Origin: Apteryx mantelli | Lineage: Eukaryota; Chordata; Aves; Apterygiformes; Apterygidae | Direction: 5' to 3' | Length of the DNA: 64,000 nt | Assembly: GCF_036417845.1 (NCBI RefSeq) | Contig: NC_090020.1 | Location: 34,394,425 to 34,458,424 of the forward strand | Position numbers and translations under genes: made by a program | Notes under the pieces: generated by a model | The model's input: only the letters and a program-made list of their open reading frames with translations | Databases searched by the model: none | Told to the model about the DNA's origin: nothing | Shown here: positions 1 through 12,810 of the stretch, one piece after another | How positions within the stretch are numbered: position 1 is the first letter of the stretch | How the letters are laid out: the number at the start of each line of letters is the position of its first letter

Positions 1-1454
1 AATAACTGAACAATTTTTTTCCACAATACATATGAGGAAATTCAAAGTAGAAAGAAAAAAGTCCTTGAATTTACTATAGGTTATTGTGAGTAAAATTGTT
101 CACATAGACAATTACCATGGACGAGGTAGTAACACAGTAATTTTCTACCTAGAGTTAACATGCTTGTATGTCAAAACCTGGTTGAGGAAAATAATTGGCT
201 TACTTACTAAACCCAAATGAATTGGCTGTCTCTGTGTTAGGCCTGCAGAAATAGTGTTCATTAGCCCTTAAAGGATTTTTGTGGTTAGAATTCATCTCTG
301 TGTAAAGCAGCCTCACAACTGAGAAATTTCCTGAAAAACTGTGTATCCCTTCAGCAGACTGTTTCATTAGACCTTTCATTTGAAGCAATTTGTATAATGG
401 CTAATTAGAGGAGGGAATATGGTTGACTGTGGCTTTCAAATGCACTGTAGTGGATCATAAATACAGTGTTATTACTACTCTGTGCTAAGGCAAGTATGTG
501 TCTAATTTTAATTGTATACTTTATATTTTATACACTGCACTGTTATTATATATGAACTAGACTTTAAAAAAGGCTCACCCAGAAGTACCAAAATCAATTC
601 TAGTACAAGAACGTATAGCATCCATACAGCTCATGTGATAATGTACTTCTTTGACTCAAAATTAATAATAGCCCAAAATATGTATTTATTAGTCTTGCAA
701 CTCTAATCTGGATCATTAATAAACCTTAGATGGAATCAGCTATTTTATGAAGCTGTCTTTTTCTGAATTTATCTTCAAATGAAAAGTACATGCCTCCTTG
801 GGTTTTCTTAACTGTTGTATCCTGTCTACATATTATACCTATCTATTCACTCCGCCCTAGCTAGAAATCAGAGCAGCTAATTCTCCTAGTTTTCAATGTC
901 CTAATCTTTGAAGCATGTTACATAAAAAAATTTGGCTGGAAAAAAGGACATCATGTCATTTGATTCAAAAGACAAAATAAAAAGATCTGTTATTTGGATT
1001 ATCTGTGATGACTTGCCAACTTCCTTACCTAGTCAGAATTTGAGATTTCCTTTAGAATCAGTTAGTGCCAAATAGGAAAATATATATCACAGTACTTTTT
1101 ATTGTTGCACACAGATCAGATAAATAACACTATTAGAGAAGATGTTTTCAATTCACAAAAAAGTTTATAAATTACTTTTACTGAAGCGAAATTACTTTTA
1201 CTGAAGCGTGTACTCTTGCCCATATTATATGCTGTAGGGAATGGAAAAATGATCAAATCCATAGCATTAATTATTCACTGAAGAAAATTACTTACTATTG
1301 CTAAATGTTTCCTTTTCTTTTTAGTCAGCTAGTCCTTTCTTCCTTTTTAATTCTTATTTTACTCATGCTTCCTTTTGAATTGGTTCTGATATCTCTCTAC
1401 AGTAATTGATACTATTTCCTTCCATCAGACTTTGATGAGAATTTTTTCTAACAC
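1..1454. other. Non-coding, AT-rich
   Basis: Apart from the 20-bp duplication I see nothing here. The open frames at 200-388 (minus) and 512-706 (plus) are short and have no protein-like features. Confidence 0.7.
1169..1208. repeat. Perfect 20-bp tandem duplication
   Basis: Two identical head-to-tail copies of a 20-base unit (aaattacttttactgaagcg), 1169-1188 and 1189-1208, inside otherwise unique AT-rich DNA. Their identity suggests a recent slippage or repair event. Confidence 0.95.
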
Positions 1455-1570
1455 AAGACCATAAAGAGGACCCGCCTGGATGAGCCAAACGTCCATCTAG
1501 CATTTCTGAGCATTACATTGTTGTTGGATAATGTGAGACATCAGCAATACTATCTCCCAGCTTCCTTGTA
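1455..1570 (-). mobile_element. Possible ancient CR1-type 3' fragment, antisense
   Basis: The stretch CCGCCTGGATGAGCCAAACGTCCATCTAGC resembles the reverse complement of the same ancient CR1 3' end seen at 31.4 kb (a "tggatcagaccaa...gtccatctagc" pattern). Only about 40 bases match well and the rest is ambiguous, so this may be chance. Confidence 0.35.
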
Positions 1571-3355
1571 TTCATAATGTGTTTGTTTAATCACCATTAG
1601 ACCTTTGATGATTATGGATTTTTCTTTTAATTCTCTAGGCCAGAAAAATATCAAAGTTTTTTTGGTGAAGTTTAACGCATCACAACAAAATATTTTATTT
1701 TGGATTACATGAGATTTAGATATATTTTAAAAATAAAAGGTATTTTCAAAATAAAAATATGAAATTATATAAAATTATATAAATTATATAAAAATTATTT
1801 CAAATTTTAAATTGAGTTAAATTTAAATGATTTGACAAATGCAACTTGATTAAACATATCAGCTATTTCAAACATACACTTTTGTTAAAAAAATACTTTG
1901 CCCTAACCTTTAATTCTGCTCTCATAATAAATATTTATGTCCACAGTAAAACAGTTCATCGTAACTGAATTTGATCCTGACTTTATAAAATATGTTAGTT
2001 CTCCAAATTTTCTGGAGTTCATTTCTGGAGTATATTTTTGAAGTTAAATATAATGACTTGGACTTTTTCCTTTCACTCATAATTCAAAACGTAATACTAT
2101 TGTCTACAGAAAGCTCTAAGGACTTCAGTTTGGGCTAACGGAGCAATCTGCACATGGAAACACCAAACGCTTCATTTCAGCTAAGTATTCAAGCTTTTGA
2201 CTGTTTCAAAATCATCCCCAATGCCTGCCTGCTCATTGGAAAGGTGTCACTCCATAGCCAATTCCTCAAGCATGCTGACAGATGTCTACTTTCAAATACT
2301 TGCTGGGTGGCCAACAAATAGGCAAAATGTTAAATTACGTTGTCATCTGGAGAGATGAGTTAAGCTGTTGAAGCAGATGTGAACACTGGCTGCCTAGTGA
2401 CCTTTGCACAGGAAGAGTGCTGCTTCCCATAAACACTTTAAGGTCATGGGATTTATTCCAGTTCCTCACAAAGGCTGACATTTTGCATAAGCCAGGAGGA
2501 ACTCTGTACTGATTTTTGTTACCTAGGAAATATCTCCCTTTGATATCCATTAGTATGGGTCAAATTAATTCAGACTGTAAGGCCATTGTACTCGATAAGT
2601 TTTCAAAGGAAAAAGATTTCTTGTGTTCCAGACAATGGAGTTGTACCAAGAATAATTTTTGCCTCATTTTGTTTTGTATAGCTGCTCATAGAATTTATAA
2701 CCTACATCCTCTGATAATGAAGTTTCTTCTGAAATGTGACAGCACACAGAAAACTAAAAGCTTGTCCTCCACTCCTTGCCACTTTGGTCTTCTGCTGCTG
2801 GGGACAGTTTCATGTTTCACAGGCTAGGAATTGGGTCAGTGTTAAAACAGATGTTACAAAAACGCCTATGTCTACCCAAGTGCCTACTGCTAAGCAACAA
2901 TTCCTCCCGCCAAATTCTTACCCTACAGCAATTTGTGTCATCCTCCCAAATTCTGCACCAAAACCTATGGGAACATTGTGGCCTCCTGATTTTGAGTAGT
3001 AGGCCCTTCCCCTTACTTTGTTATGCCACACATTGAGCCTTTAGTTAAAAAAAAAAAAGATCCTAAATACATCTGAATATCAGGGAGTGTTCTGCAGGAT
3101 AATCCAAAAACAGATGTCACAAGAATTTCTGAGGTATAGCGAGCATAAGCACTGCTTATTATTTTTTCACATATATTTGCCCACTTAAATAATAAAGTGC
3201 CAACTATTATTAGTGTAAGCTAATTTTGAAATGACAGCCCAAGAAAGAGAGGGGGTAGAAAGCCAGTATTTTGATTTGTCAGAATTGACCCCATTTAATT
3301 CATAAATATGAACCTCAAACACCAGCAAATTACTTACTGACACATACACAAATAT

Positions 3356-3369
3356 ACACACACACACAC
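3356..3369. repeat. Short (AC)n repeat
   Basis: Seven AC units followed by further CA-rich sequence to about 3385. Confidence 0.85.
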
Positions 3370-4603
3370 CCCACATACACACATACTTGCTTGCACATTT
3401 GTATATTTGAAATCAATTTACAGTAATTTGCATGACAGTATAAGATTTCAACACTTCATAAGAATTTTCTTTAGTATATATGAGATCCTAAAAAAAGTGT
3501 TCTCTTTTCCTTTTATTTTTTCTCAATTTCCTCTTTTTTTTTTTCTTTTCCATTTCTTGTACTCTATTTTAGTTATTAGGCCAAATAAAATGATGAAGAG
3601 TATAGAATTCAATACAGTTAGAATGATTATAAAGAGTCTGTCCCAGAGTTTTGTACTGTCTCTGAGTTTTGCAATGAAACAAATTTTAGACCATAAAATA
3701 AACTAGTACAATTCTGAGTTCATGACTGTATCTGTAGGGTGTTTTATAGCTCACTTTGTAAAGCTGAATGTTAAATGGAAGACTGGAAGTCATTGAATAT
3801 CCTGGGATTAATATATCTAATATTCCTAAAGATCTGATAAAAATGAATCTTAAAACCCACATTGATCTAAGTGAAATGTGATGCTGAATGCCAGGAACAA
3901 GAAGATCAGACCCTCTGGAGTACAACCAATATAGTTAAAATTAATATGTTAGGACATTGCATATCTTCATCATTTTTTTTTAATATGTATTGAGATCACC
4001 TTTAAACTTAATCAGAAAAGCATGAACAACCTCTTTGGTGTAAAAAGTAAAACTCTAAGTCCAGATTCTTACTGTGCAAAAAAACTCTTTGAATTTCAGG
4101 AATATTTGAAACTGGGGACTTATCCTGGATATATTTGCAACCAGGATTTTACTGGAAACCTAGATCTATTTCCTGTGAAAGGTAATACTTTGACATTTGA
4201 AAAAAAGGCAATGTGGCTATAAAATACTATAACTGTTTTTTGTCAGATAAACCCTAGATACTTTAACCCTTTTTGTCTGTATATTTTCTGCATTTCTGAG
4301 TAAATTTGGATGTATAGGTGTGTGGTTCTCAAAAATCAAGTCTTCCTGGTAGTACTTACAGAAAATTAAGGCTTCAAGACGAGGGTTTGTACACTTAGTA
4401 GAAATTAAGTTAACATTTGGACTGCTAGGAAGTGGAAGATATCTTGAAGTCTCACTTCCTAAAAGTTCTGCATTACAAAATTCATTCTGTAAGATGTTTT
4501 TCCTTCCCTGTAATGTTATTTATACAGTAAACTTTTTTCTTTTAATTGATATTTAGGATAAACTCATATTTAGATATCAGGAAAGGAAAATATATTGTAC
4601 AAA

Positions 4604-4642
4604 TGTGTGTGTGTATGTGTGTGTGTGTGTGAGTGTGTGTGT
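4604..4642. repeat. (TG)n microsatellite, interrupted
   Basis: About 39 bp of TG repeats with TA and GA interruptions. Confidence 0.95.
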
Positions 4643-7600
4643 ATTTAAATTTGATGGAAAAATGATTATTTTATTCCTCTACTCAGATTCTTTATGAAAT
4701 CTTGAACTAGGCAAAGAGAGTTCTTGAAATTTCTAAACTTTATACACAAATTCTCACTTTACAAATATAGGTCACAATTCTGTAAGAAGATTTAAGAAAG
4801 CTCAGATGTTCAGCTGTGTTGATCAGTTACAAATTCAGGGATTTAATATCTTTTACAGTCAGTCCACTACAACACATTTCTCCTGAAAAACAATTTTCAT
4901 ATGCTCCTGTATGTAAAAACACACGTACACAAAATGGTGAACACAACTGGAAACTTAGTTTAAACTGTAGTTTCTTTGGAAATCAAGGATCAGTATGTTT
5001 AGAAACAGTCTCTACCCCTAAAAATAAAACTAAAGAAAGAAGTCTATTGACTATTATAAATACATTATTATATGTATACAATACAATATTATAAATAAAA
5101 CAGTGGGTCTTGGGCACCATTCTGCAAGCTTCTTTATTCTAATAGAGGATTTTGCCAGCAATTTGCTAGCATTTTATAGATCTGACATGCATATGGGTAG
5201 GATACATTGTTGCTATATTTAGAAATGGATTTATTGGAGTAAAATGGATTTGTCAAGTATCGTTATCTGATGCACAATGTATGAAGCAAAACCTAGGAAA
5301 GCCACTAAAAAATTGCTTTTCATCTTAAACACCACTTTTCCTGAGCACGACTTTAAATCTAAGATGCATGAATTTGGGGATGACAGGAAGAGGAAACGAC
5401 TTCAGAAGCCCATCACCTTCTCATATGCTTAAATAAGAGAACAGAACAGAAAAGAATAGAAAAATGAGGTATCTTTATGAGATAAGAGCCTGTTAAAATG
5501 GAATATAAGTATTGTTATTATAATATTTTTTATCATCAACTATTATATTTTCTAAACTTTAACATGTATATTATGTTGTTGTTTACGGGTCATGAAAAGT
5601 TTAAATAAATTTGCCAAGATGCAATCTAGCCAAAATGAGGATCAGTGTAAAAAATGATACTATCCTTTGCTATCCTACTTTGAATAAACTATGGTAGTCT
5701 CTAAATACAATGCACATTTTCCTTGTTCCACTTTAATTTTCTTCTGGAGATTAGATTTCAAATTTATCCCAAAGAGTTGGTGATATCCCTTATGTCCCCT
5801 CTTATGACGCTGTAAAAATTCTCTTATGATTTTAAAGGTTACCAGTTTTATCCTAGAAAGAGGATTCTTGCTGAAAGTTATTTCTATGCTAATTTCTCAT
5901 TCACTTCCTTTCTTTTAATCCAGAGCCAGTAGTGGAAACATATGACTTGAATCTAATAGAGATGTTTTCCTGCTATCATGGTCAGAGCTATTTTGCCAGC
6001 TATTCCCCATCATTTACTTTTATCTTTTTCTCTTGGTCCTCTTGTTTATTTTCAGAGTTTTTAAAACAACTAAATGCTAAAACTCTGAGGTGGAGCTACT
6101 CCAATCCTTCAGGAATTAGGCAGCAAGAGAATGTGATTTTAAAATTCAATGGTTGGGAGAAGCAATCATTGTATAGATTAAATGTGGTCTAGCATTACAG
6201 CTTAGAAACTGAATTCACACTGTCTTACTGATTAATATCGTGTCTTAACTTTTGCTCTCATTTGCACCCAAATTCATTGATCCTGTTTTGAAAACCAATC
6301 TCAAGCAGACAAACAAAAAATCCCTCCCCTCCCTAACTTTGTTTAAAAGAAAGCTTCACACTTTATTTACTGCAGACCCCCAAAAGAGATTGATGATAGC
6401 ACATGAAGTGAAAGACAATAAAAATGTTCTAAAATGCTACGGGGTATGACAGAGAGCCAGCATGTCTCTACAGGTTGATAAGACCAGGAGACGTGAATCA
6501 TCAGGAGTGGGAATATCAGTAATCACCCATTGGAAATATTCTATGGGGAACTTCAGTCATTCAGGGAACGGACATAGTTTTTGGCTACAAGTAGGGAGAG
6601 AATCCTTAACTATTTAGGAAGTGGGATGGGAGAGAGGCATCCAGTGTAGTTGATGGTAGACCTTCACTGCAGGAGCCAGGGATTTTTTCTGCTAATGAGG
6701 GATCCAGTTTTTTCTGACAAATCAGTATTGGAAACAGACTTTTGAGAGAGCATTCACCAAAAAGCTAGGGAAAAGCCCAGAAATCCTTGTGTCTGATAAA
6801 ATAAGAAGACAAATCTCTTTTTCTTGTCTTTAACTTCATTAGAGGACACAACAGTGGGGTGCCAGCAATGGGTTGAGGATTGATGGTAGAGAGAAAATGG
6901 GTGCTGACTGAAGCTCTCTACTACACAGGTAATTTTGTATAGTATTTAAAAAAGAGATATGTTTTTGACAACAGCAGTTCAAGTCCATCTGTTTAAGCCA
7001 GTTTATCTTGTTTTCATTCGAGTTAGTCCAACATGAAGGAAAAACAAAATTGGAGGGAGGAACAAGAGAGATTTATCAGTACAGCTGAAGATAAAGCTCA
7101 TGCAAAGATTCTGTGGTACCTACATCATCTTCCAAGTAGATGATATACAGTACAGGATAACAATGGAATAGAGCATTGATTTATCTGACATGACCTGAAG
7201 CAAACCAACCGATCCTGTATGTTCTCTGTACAGATGGCTTGTAAAGTCAGACCTCAGACACTCCGGACCCCAACTGAAAAAGACCCAACCATTTTGCATG
7301 GAGTGAATGTGATACCCAGAAGTACTGTAAATATGTTACTGAAGAACTCAGCGGCTGTTTCCACATCTGTGGCTAAAATAAATATATGCTATTTCTTATA
7401 TTATTTCGATTTTAAGCTAATACTTCTTGGCACAATGAAGCCACAATTCTTGAATGACTCTCAGTGGGACAGAATTAATAATACTAAACTCAAACAATAT
7501 AAGTTTTTCATTGCTTACAAAAGTTTTGTTGTTGAATTGTCTTTATTTTGATAGTATGCTGACATAAAAAAATGGAAAAGAATCTTTCTAGGTAGTTCAT

Positions 7601-10559
7601 TTCACTTTATTAATAAAGTTTTTCACTATTTCTCTCTAATGTAGCATCTTAACATCTGAAAATTTCAAATTTCTTGATGTTCCACATAGTAATGCTTTGC
7701 AATCAGTTCTAGAAAGACAACGAAATGCTAGTAGTCATGGACAGTGTTAGTGGCACACTATTAAAAAGTTGTGTATCTTAGAATTCACTTCTGATGACTT
7801 CATAATTTCAGGAGTATTTTCAGTTCTATGAACCACTGCCAATCCTGACTGACAAAACTGCTGGCTTCCTATGAAATACTGCTAAGCAAAGAAAACTCAG
7901 AAATATTAGGCTGCTAAATTTGTGCTGCTTCTTCCAAGGTGTTTTGTTGTTTCTTTATTTTGGTTTTATATGCCTACATCTTTTGTTATTGCCTAACTTC
8001 TTCTCATTGACAGCAGACAAACATTTTTCAAAAGGTACAGTGAAAAAGCAGTTGTAATGTTAAGAAAGAAGAGTACAATGGAAGTAAGTGCTGAAACAGG
8101 ATTCATATCTGAAAAATGGAAAATATACTTGGAAACATATTTCGAAGCCTGAATGACAGATCACTTTCTTAGTTTAGGACATGAAAAATATGTTAAGGAA
8201 GAATACAATATCAAATTTTAAGATTTTGGAAAGTCCTAATATGTTAATTGGTGTTTCAGTGACCAAGGAAACAGGGAAAATTTGTTTCTAAAGATTTTAA
8301 TTTGTAGGCATATATTGCATTGAAATGCTACCCAATGTGTATGGGGTAAATAAGCAGTATACACAAATAAATTCTTGTATTTCTTGGCCAAGAAATAACA
8401 GTGAATGCATATCTCTGAATATATAAGATGCCTTTATCAGCTGCCAGTTAGTACAATTTAGAAACCTATATCTGACAATTTAATAGAAGGAAAGAGTCAG
8501 GTTATCACATATAGCTGGATACTTCTGATGAAGTGCCAGTATATGAGTAAGTGCACATAGATAATGTTTTTTGTTTAACATTTCCAAATAAGAATAGCAG
8601 AAAGTCACATTATTTTGTGTTTGGTAAACCTCCATTGCATTGTTTTTCACTCATTTCTGAGAAATATCTTCACACCTAAGATGACACATTGCTCCCTGTA
8701 AAGTTTGAGAGGTTACAGCCATATGAACTAATGTAAATCTTACCCATTAAAAGCATGAAAGTATTTTCTAGAGTAAGTAACTTTTTAATTACTATCAACA
8801 TAGAATGTTGATTCACAGAAAGAAGAATTAGATAAAAATAAAACAATGATATGAAATGCAAAATAATGCAAATCAGTGCAGAATCTTTCCTTGTGTGGCT
8901 ATTTCTAAATGAGATTTATAAAATTCATTTTTAACTTTCGGTAAATTTCATTTAGTTTCCCTGTACTGCCCTTTAACAACATTTCCCCTTGATCTTAATT
9001 CACTTCCCACTAGTCTCTTGGCTTCCAGAACTTTATTTTCTCCTTCTAACTTGCAATTTAGGAATATAATATGTGTGTCTGAGGTTTTGTAATTAAAAAA
9101 AAAACCACCCCAAACTCTCATTCAGTCAGCAGTCTTTTATTCCACTAGCATTTAATTGGCCAGCCCAGTGGCATAGAAGAAATGCACTGCATTACTAATT
9201 GACAAGCCAAAATTCAGGATAGGCAGCAGAATCCCACAGCAGCTCTGTACTTTCAAAGCATCCATCAGTGTTTTCCACAGGTAAATGAAACCCTTCACAC
9301 ATGCATAAAAATTTTATTCACACAGTTGAGGTTCACTGACCATGTTGAAATATATTTTCTTGGAAGCTGTCAGAGCTATTTTTAAACCTTTTGTTCTTAT
9401 TATAATCTATTTTAATTAGCCTTTCCCATGGACAATAAATATTCGTATAGTATCTGTTTACAAATGGTTTTTAAAACTCCATATAGTCTAGCTGTGTTAT
9501 GTACTATGAAAAATCAGTTTACCAGGTTTGACTTTACAAGTTATAATTGATCTAGGTTGCGGTGAAGAAAGTCAGTCATTTTACTTTTAACTAGAGTCTC
9601 AACATGGGCATGATGATTCTCATACCACAACTGCTTTCATTATTTTTTTCTTGAATATGCTTAATACAGAGGGGCAAATAACAGCTCTTCATCTGTCTTA
9701 ATTCTAATTGATTAATTGATTAATTTTGATTAATTCTAAATGACTTAGAGTCAAACCTGTACCTTTACCAAGCATCATGTCCCAGTACAATTTTTATCAT
9801 CTTCTCAACTTCCTTGGGCAAGGTATCAGTCCTCAGAAGCATACATTGAAGCATATTTAATGCTGTTTGCAGTGTAGCCAAGAGCTTTCTCTACATACAG
9901 TAGTGGCACTGGGAAGTTGGATTATAAGCTATTTGTGCTAAATGTGACTCTTCTCATATCCTGACTTTCTTTTACAAGTCTCAGTCTTTTTTTAAAAAGC
10001 AAAGAATTTTTATGATGGTTGCTGTTTATGGCTGTACTATTTTTCTTTCTTTCAAAACTTTATAGGACTTAATCCTTAAAGTATTTCTCTTGATGTCTGT
10101 CAGCACTGGATCAATTTGATGTGTTAGCATACTTTTTTTTTTAAAAGCAAGTCTCCAAAGTCGAGTCTACATTTGTGCATTCTGTTCCCCTGAACTGCTC
10201 ATTTAAATCATGCCAAATGAGGCTAGTGAACATTTTTCCTGGGTTGAAGCAAAGTTAAATAGAAATTTGTTTTCATCAGCAATCCAAAATTTACTCCTAA
10301 GAAATTCAGCTTTCTCTGGGGGAAAAAAAAGATTAATTCCCCAAAAGCAATAACAATAAAATCAAACAGAAGAATTCACCTAAAACTGAAAGAGCATATA
10401 TATTTTCTTAAAATTGGCAGATCATTTACAATGCCTTGCAGAAGTATAAAAGCAATGCTCAGGAGCATATAAAGTCACCTTTTTGCTTTTGCTCTCACCT
10501 TTGCATGATGAAAATCTTACTTTTTTAAATTCATTTCAGCCAAAGGAACAGAAGAGAAC

Positions 10560-10800
10560 TGCAGCACATGCCATGCAAGGAGAGGCTGAGAAAGCTGGTG
10601 TTGTTCATTCAGAAGGAAAGAGGACTAGGGAGGGATCTTATTAATGTCTTTTACTGCCTAATGGGAAGGTTTTGAAAACTCAGAGCCAGACTCATCTTAG
10701 AGGTACATGGCAGTAGGAGAGGCAACAGACACAAACTGGAGCACGGGAAATTCCAGTTTTGATATTAGGGACATGTTTCACACTGGTGATACTCAAGCCA
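10560..10800 (+). mobile_element. Old, degraded CR1 3' fragment
   Basis: Clear but eroded similarity to the ORF2 end of the 19-22 kb copy. GCAAGGAGAGGCTGAGAAAG matches GAGGAAAGGCTGAGAGAG, GGGATCTTATTAATGTCTTT matches GGAGATCTTATCAACGTGTA, and AGAGGCAACAGACACAAACT matches CGAGGCAACGGGCACAAACT. Several small indels and stops break the frame, and the 3' UTR and octamer end are not recognisable. Edges are approximate. It is much older than the copies at 19-22 and 33.9 kb. Confidence 0.87.
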
Positions 10801-12780
10801 CAAGAGCAAATACTTAATTTTTTTCCTGAAATCTGAATACTTGTTTATAGGTGAGCACCATGTCAATTTTAAGCCTATTCCCTTGCACTGTGGGATTTAA
10901 TAAGTTTTTTAGTTTAGACCTATTTTCTCAGGACCAGGTATTGGTAGTTTTTCCCTTTGAGTATGGTACCAGAGACATCTCCTGAAAGTAAGTTTTATTC
11001 TAGGGAATTCAGCTAAATCCCAGGTGAAAGTGAAAATAGAAACTAATTAGCATAAGTCTCTCTACACAGCTGGCTCCCCAAAATGATAGTCTTCCCAAAA
11101 GAGCAGTAAACAATAATTAGCTGTCTAGAATCTCATGAATTTGTGTACTTGTGATTATAAAAAGTTTACTTCTGCTATTCATTTTAGATCATAAGTGGAG
11201 ATCTCATTTAGCTGTTAATTCCTTTTAGATATAAATAAATGTACAAGTGCTTCAATATTTACTGGCAATTGCTGTACTTTGACATGACTACAGTTCAAAT
11301 TCAAGTACATATCGTAAAATTTAAAGACATAATGTCAGAAGTCCCCTGAGATGACGAAAAGGAGTGTGAATACTTTGGCACAATTTTTCCTAGTTTCTTA
11401 GGGAAGGCCGATAATTAAGCCATCCTGGCTACAGAGACTAGTCTATAGGTCAAAGCTGAGGTTAGTGGGAAGAAGTTCACCTAGCACTAGTGAGTCCTGT
11501 GAGTTTTGAATAAAAATGGACCTTTATTTCCATTTCTTCCAGTGATTTCAACTTTTCTGGGGAAAAATACACATATTCAAAAAAGACTGAAGTTTTCTCA
11601 TAGCATGTGATATATGTCTTCATTAATATATACAAGCATTGCTATACTATATGTCTCTGTGTCTCCAGGTAAGAAATTTCCCTTGACAGAGGTACCACTG
11701 AAAGTATTCTGGGGGAGATCACAGAAAAACTGTACCTAGACATTGTAACACAGCCCTCTGCCCTTTTGGAGTTCACTGAATGGCAATGGGTCAGGGCTAA
11801 AATATGGTGATCTTGTGAAAAGGCTTGAACAAAATATCACAACCTGAAGTCACTGGAATTTTCTGTGTGTTGAGCGACACTGTATGATCATGTGCTGGAT
11901 TCACTGAAAACACCTCCTCAGGGACTCAAGTTGGGAGATGAGCACAAAATTGCAAGTAAAATACTAAATAATGCAATAATAATGTGTACTAAAGAGAACT
12001 TAGTAAGTTCACATATTTGCTCTTGCTTTTGTATGTCCTTACTTCCAGATCCAAATGCACATTTTGTTGCAGGGACCTTTTCTGCAGCATGAACACACTT
12101 TCAGTCATGGAAATCTCCCATGAATTACTTCTCAGTTCAGTCTTTCAGTAATACTCAGTGCTGCGATCCCTGGGCCAGCTAAGGTGGTGGGTAACATCCC
12201 AAATGCAGCTTGATTTTAATGACTGAATACCACGACACCTGTTTGTCCTCTTTTTAAAGGTAACAAAGTCCACTGTACTACCCTGTGCTTTATTTCAGCA
12301 TGATACTTCTTTCTACTGGCAGTGTATCAGCTAGGTTTTCTCCTTCCCCACTCAGTGAAAATTAATTATCTCCAAAGCCAGTTGCCCACATTTAAACATG
12401 CACTAATCAAGTTCATCTCTGAGAAAAATCAATTCACTTCGTCTGCTCAAACCAAATCAATTCTCATCAATATTCACATGGACGTAGGCAACATACACCC
12501 TCATAACCGTTTCCTCGCCCCTAGCATTTGGTTCTACTTTTGTCCTTGTATTTGCCACCAGTTTCCTACTCTGTAATCTTTTTTTATATGAATTTTTTAA
12601 ATAAATCAATTTACTTTCTCCCAAGAAAAATCAAAACGCATTTCCTCTTTGCAATCAAAATAACTTTCACCCTGCTGAATCTGAAGTCTTTTCCCCGGTG
12701 TACTTGTGTGGTTGGCAGTTATTTAACCCTATCAACATTCAGAAGTTCAGAAAACTCTGAAATGCAGAATAATGGTGGTT

Positions 12781-12810
12781 TTCTTTTCTTTTTTTTCTTT
12801 TCTTTTTTTT
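12781..12810. repeat. Polypyrimidine TTTTC-rich tract
   Basis: Run of T with regularly spaced C, a low-complexity tract that creates a spurious FFFFF open frame at 12528-12812. Confidence 0.85.

Larger units (their letters stand above)
1571..10559. other. Non-coding, AT-rich
   Basis: Unique-looking AT-rich sequence with the AC and TG microsatellites and A/T-rich patches (1740-1830). The longest open frame (7219-7551, 110 codons) has biased, low-information composition and no family features. No splice-bounded exon recognised. Confidence 0.65.

Noticed and set aside
7219..7551. 110-codon plus-strand open frame
   Set aside because: No motif, no neighbouring exons with splice signals, and composition typical of AT-rich chance frames.
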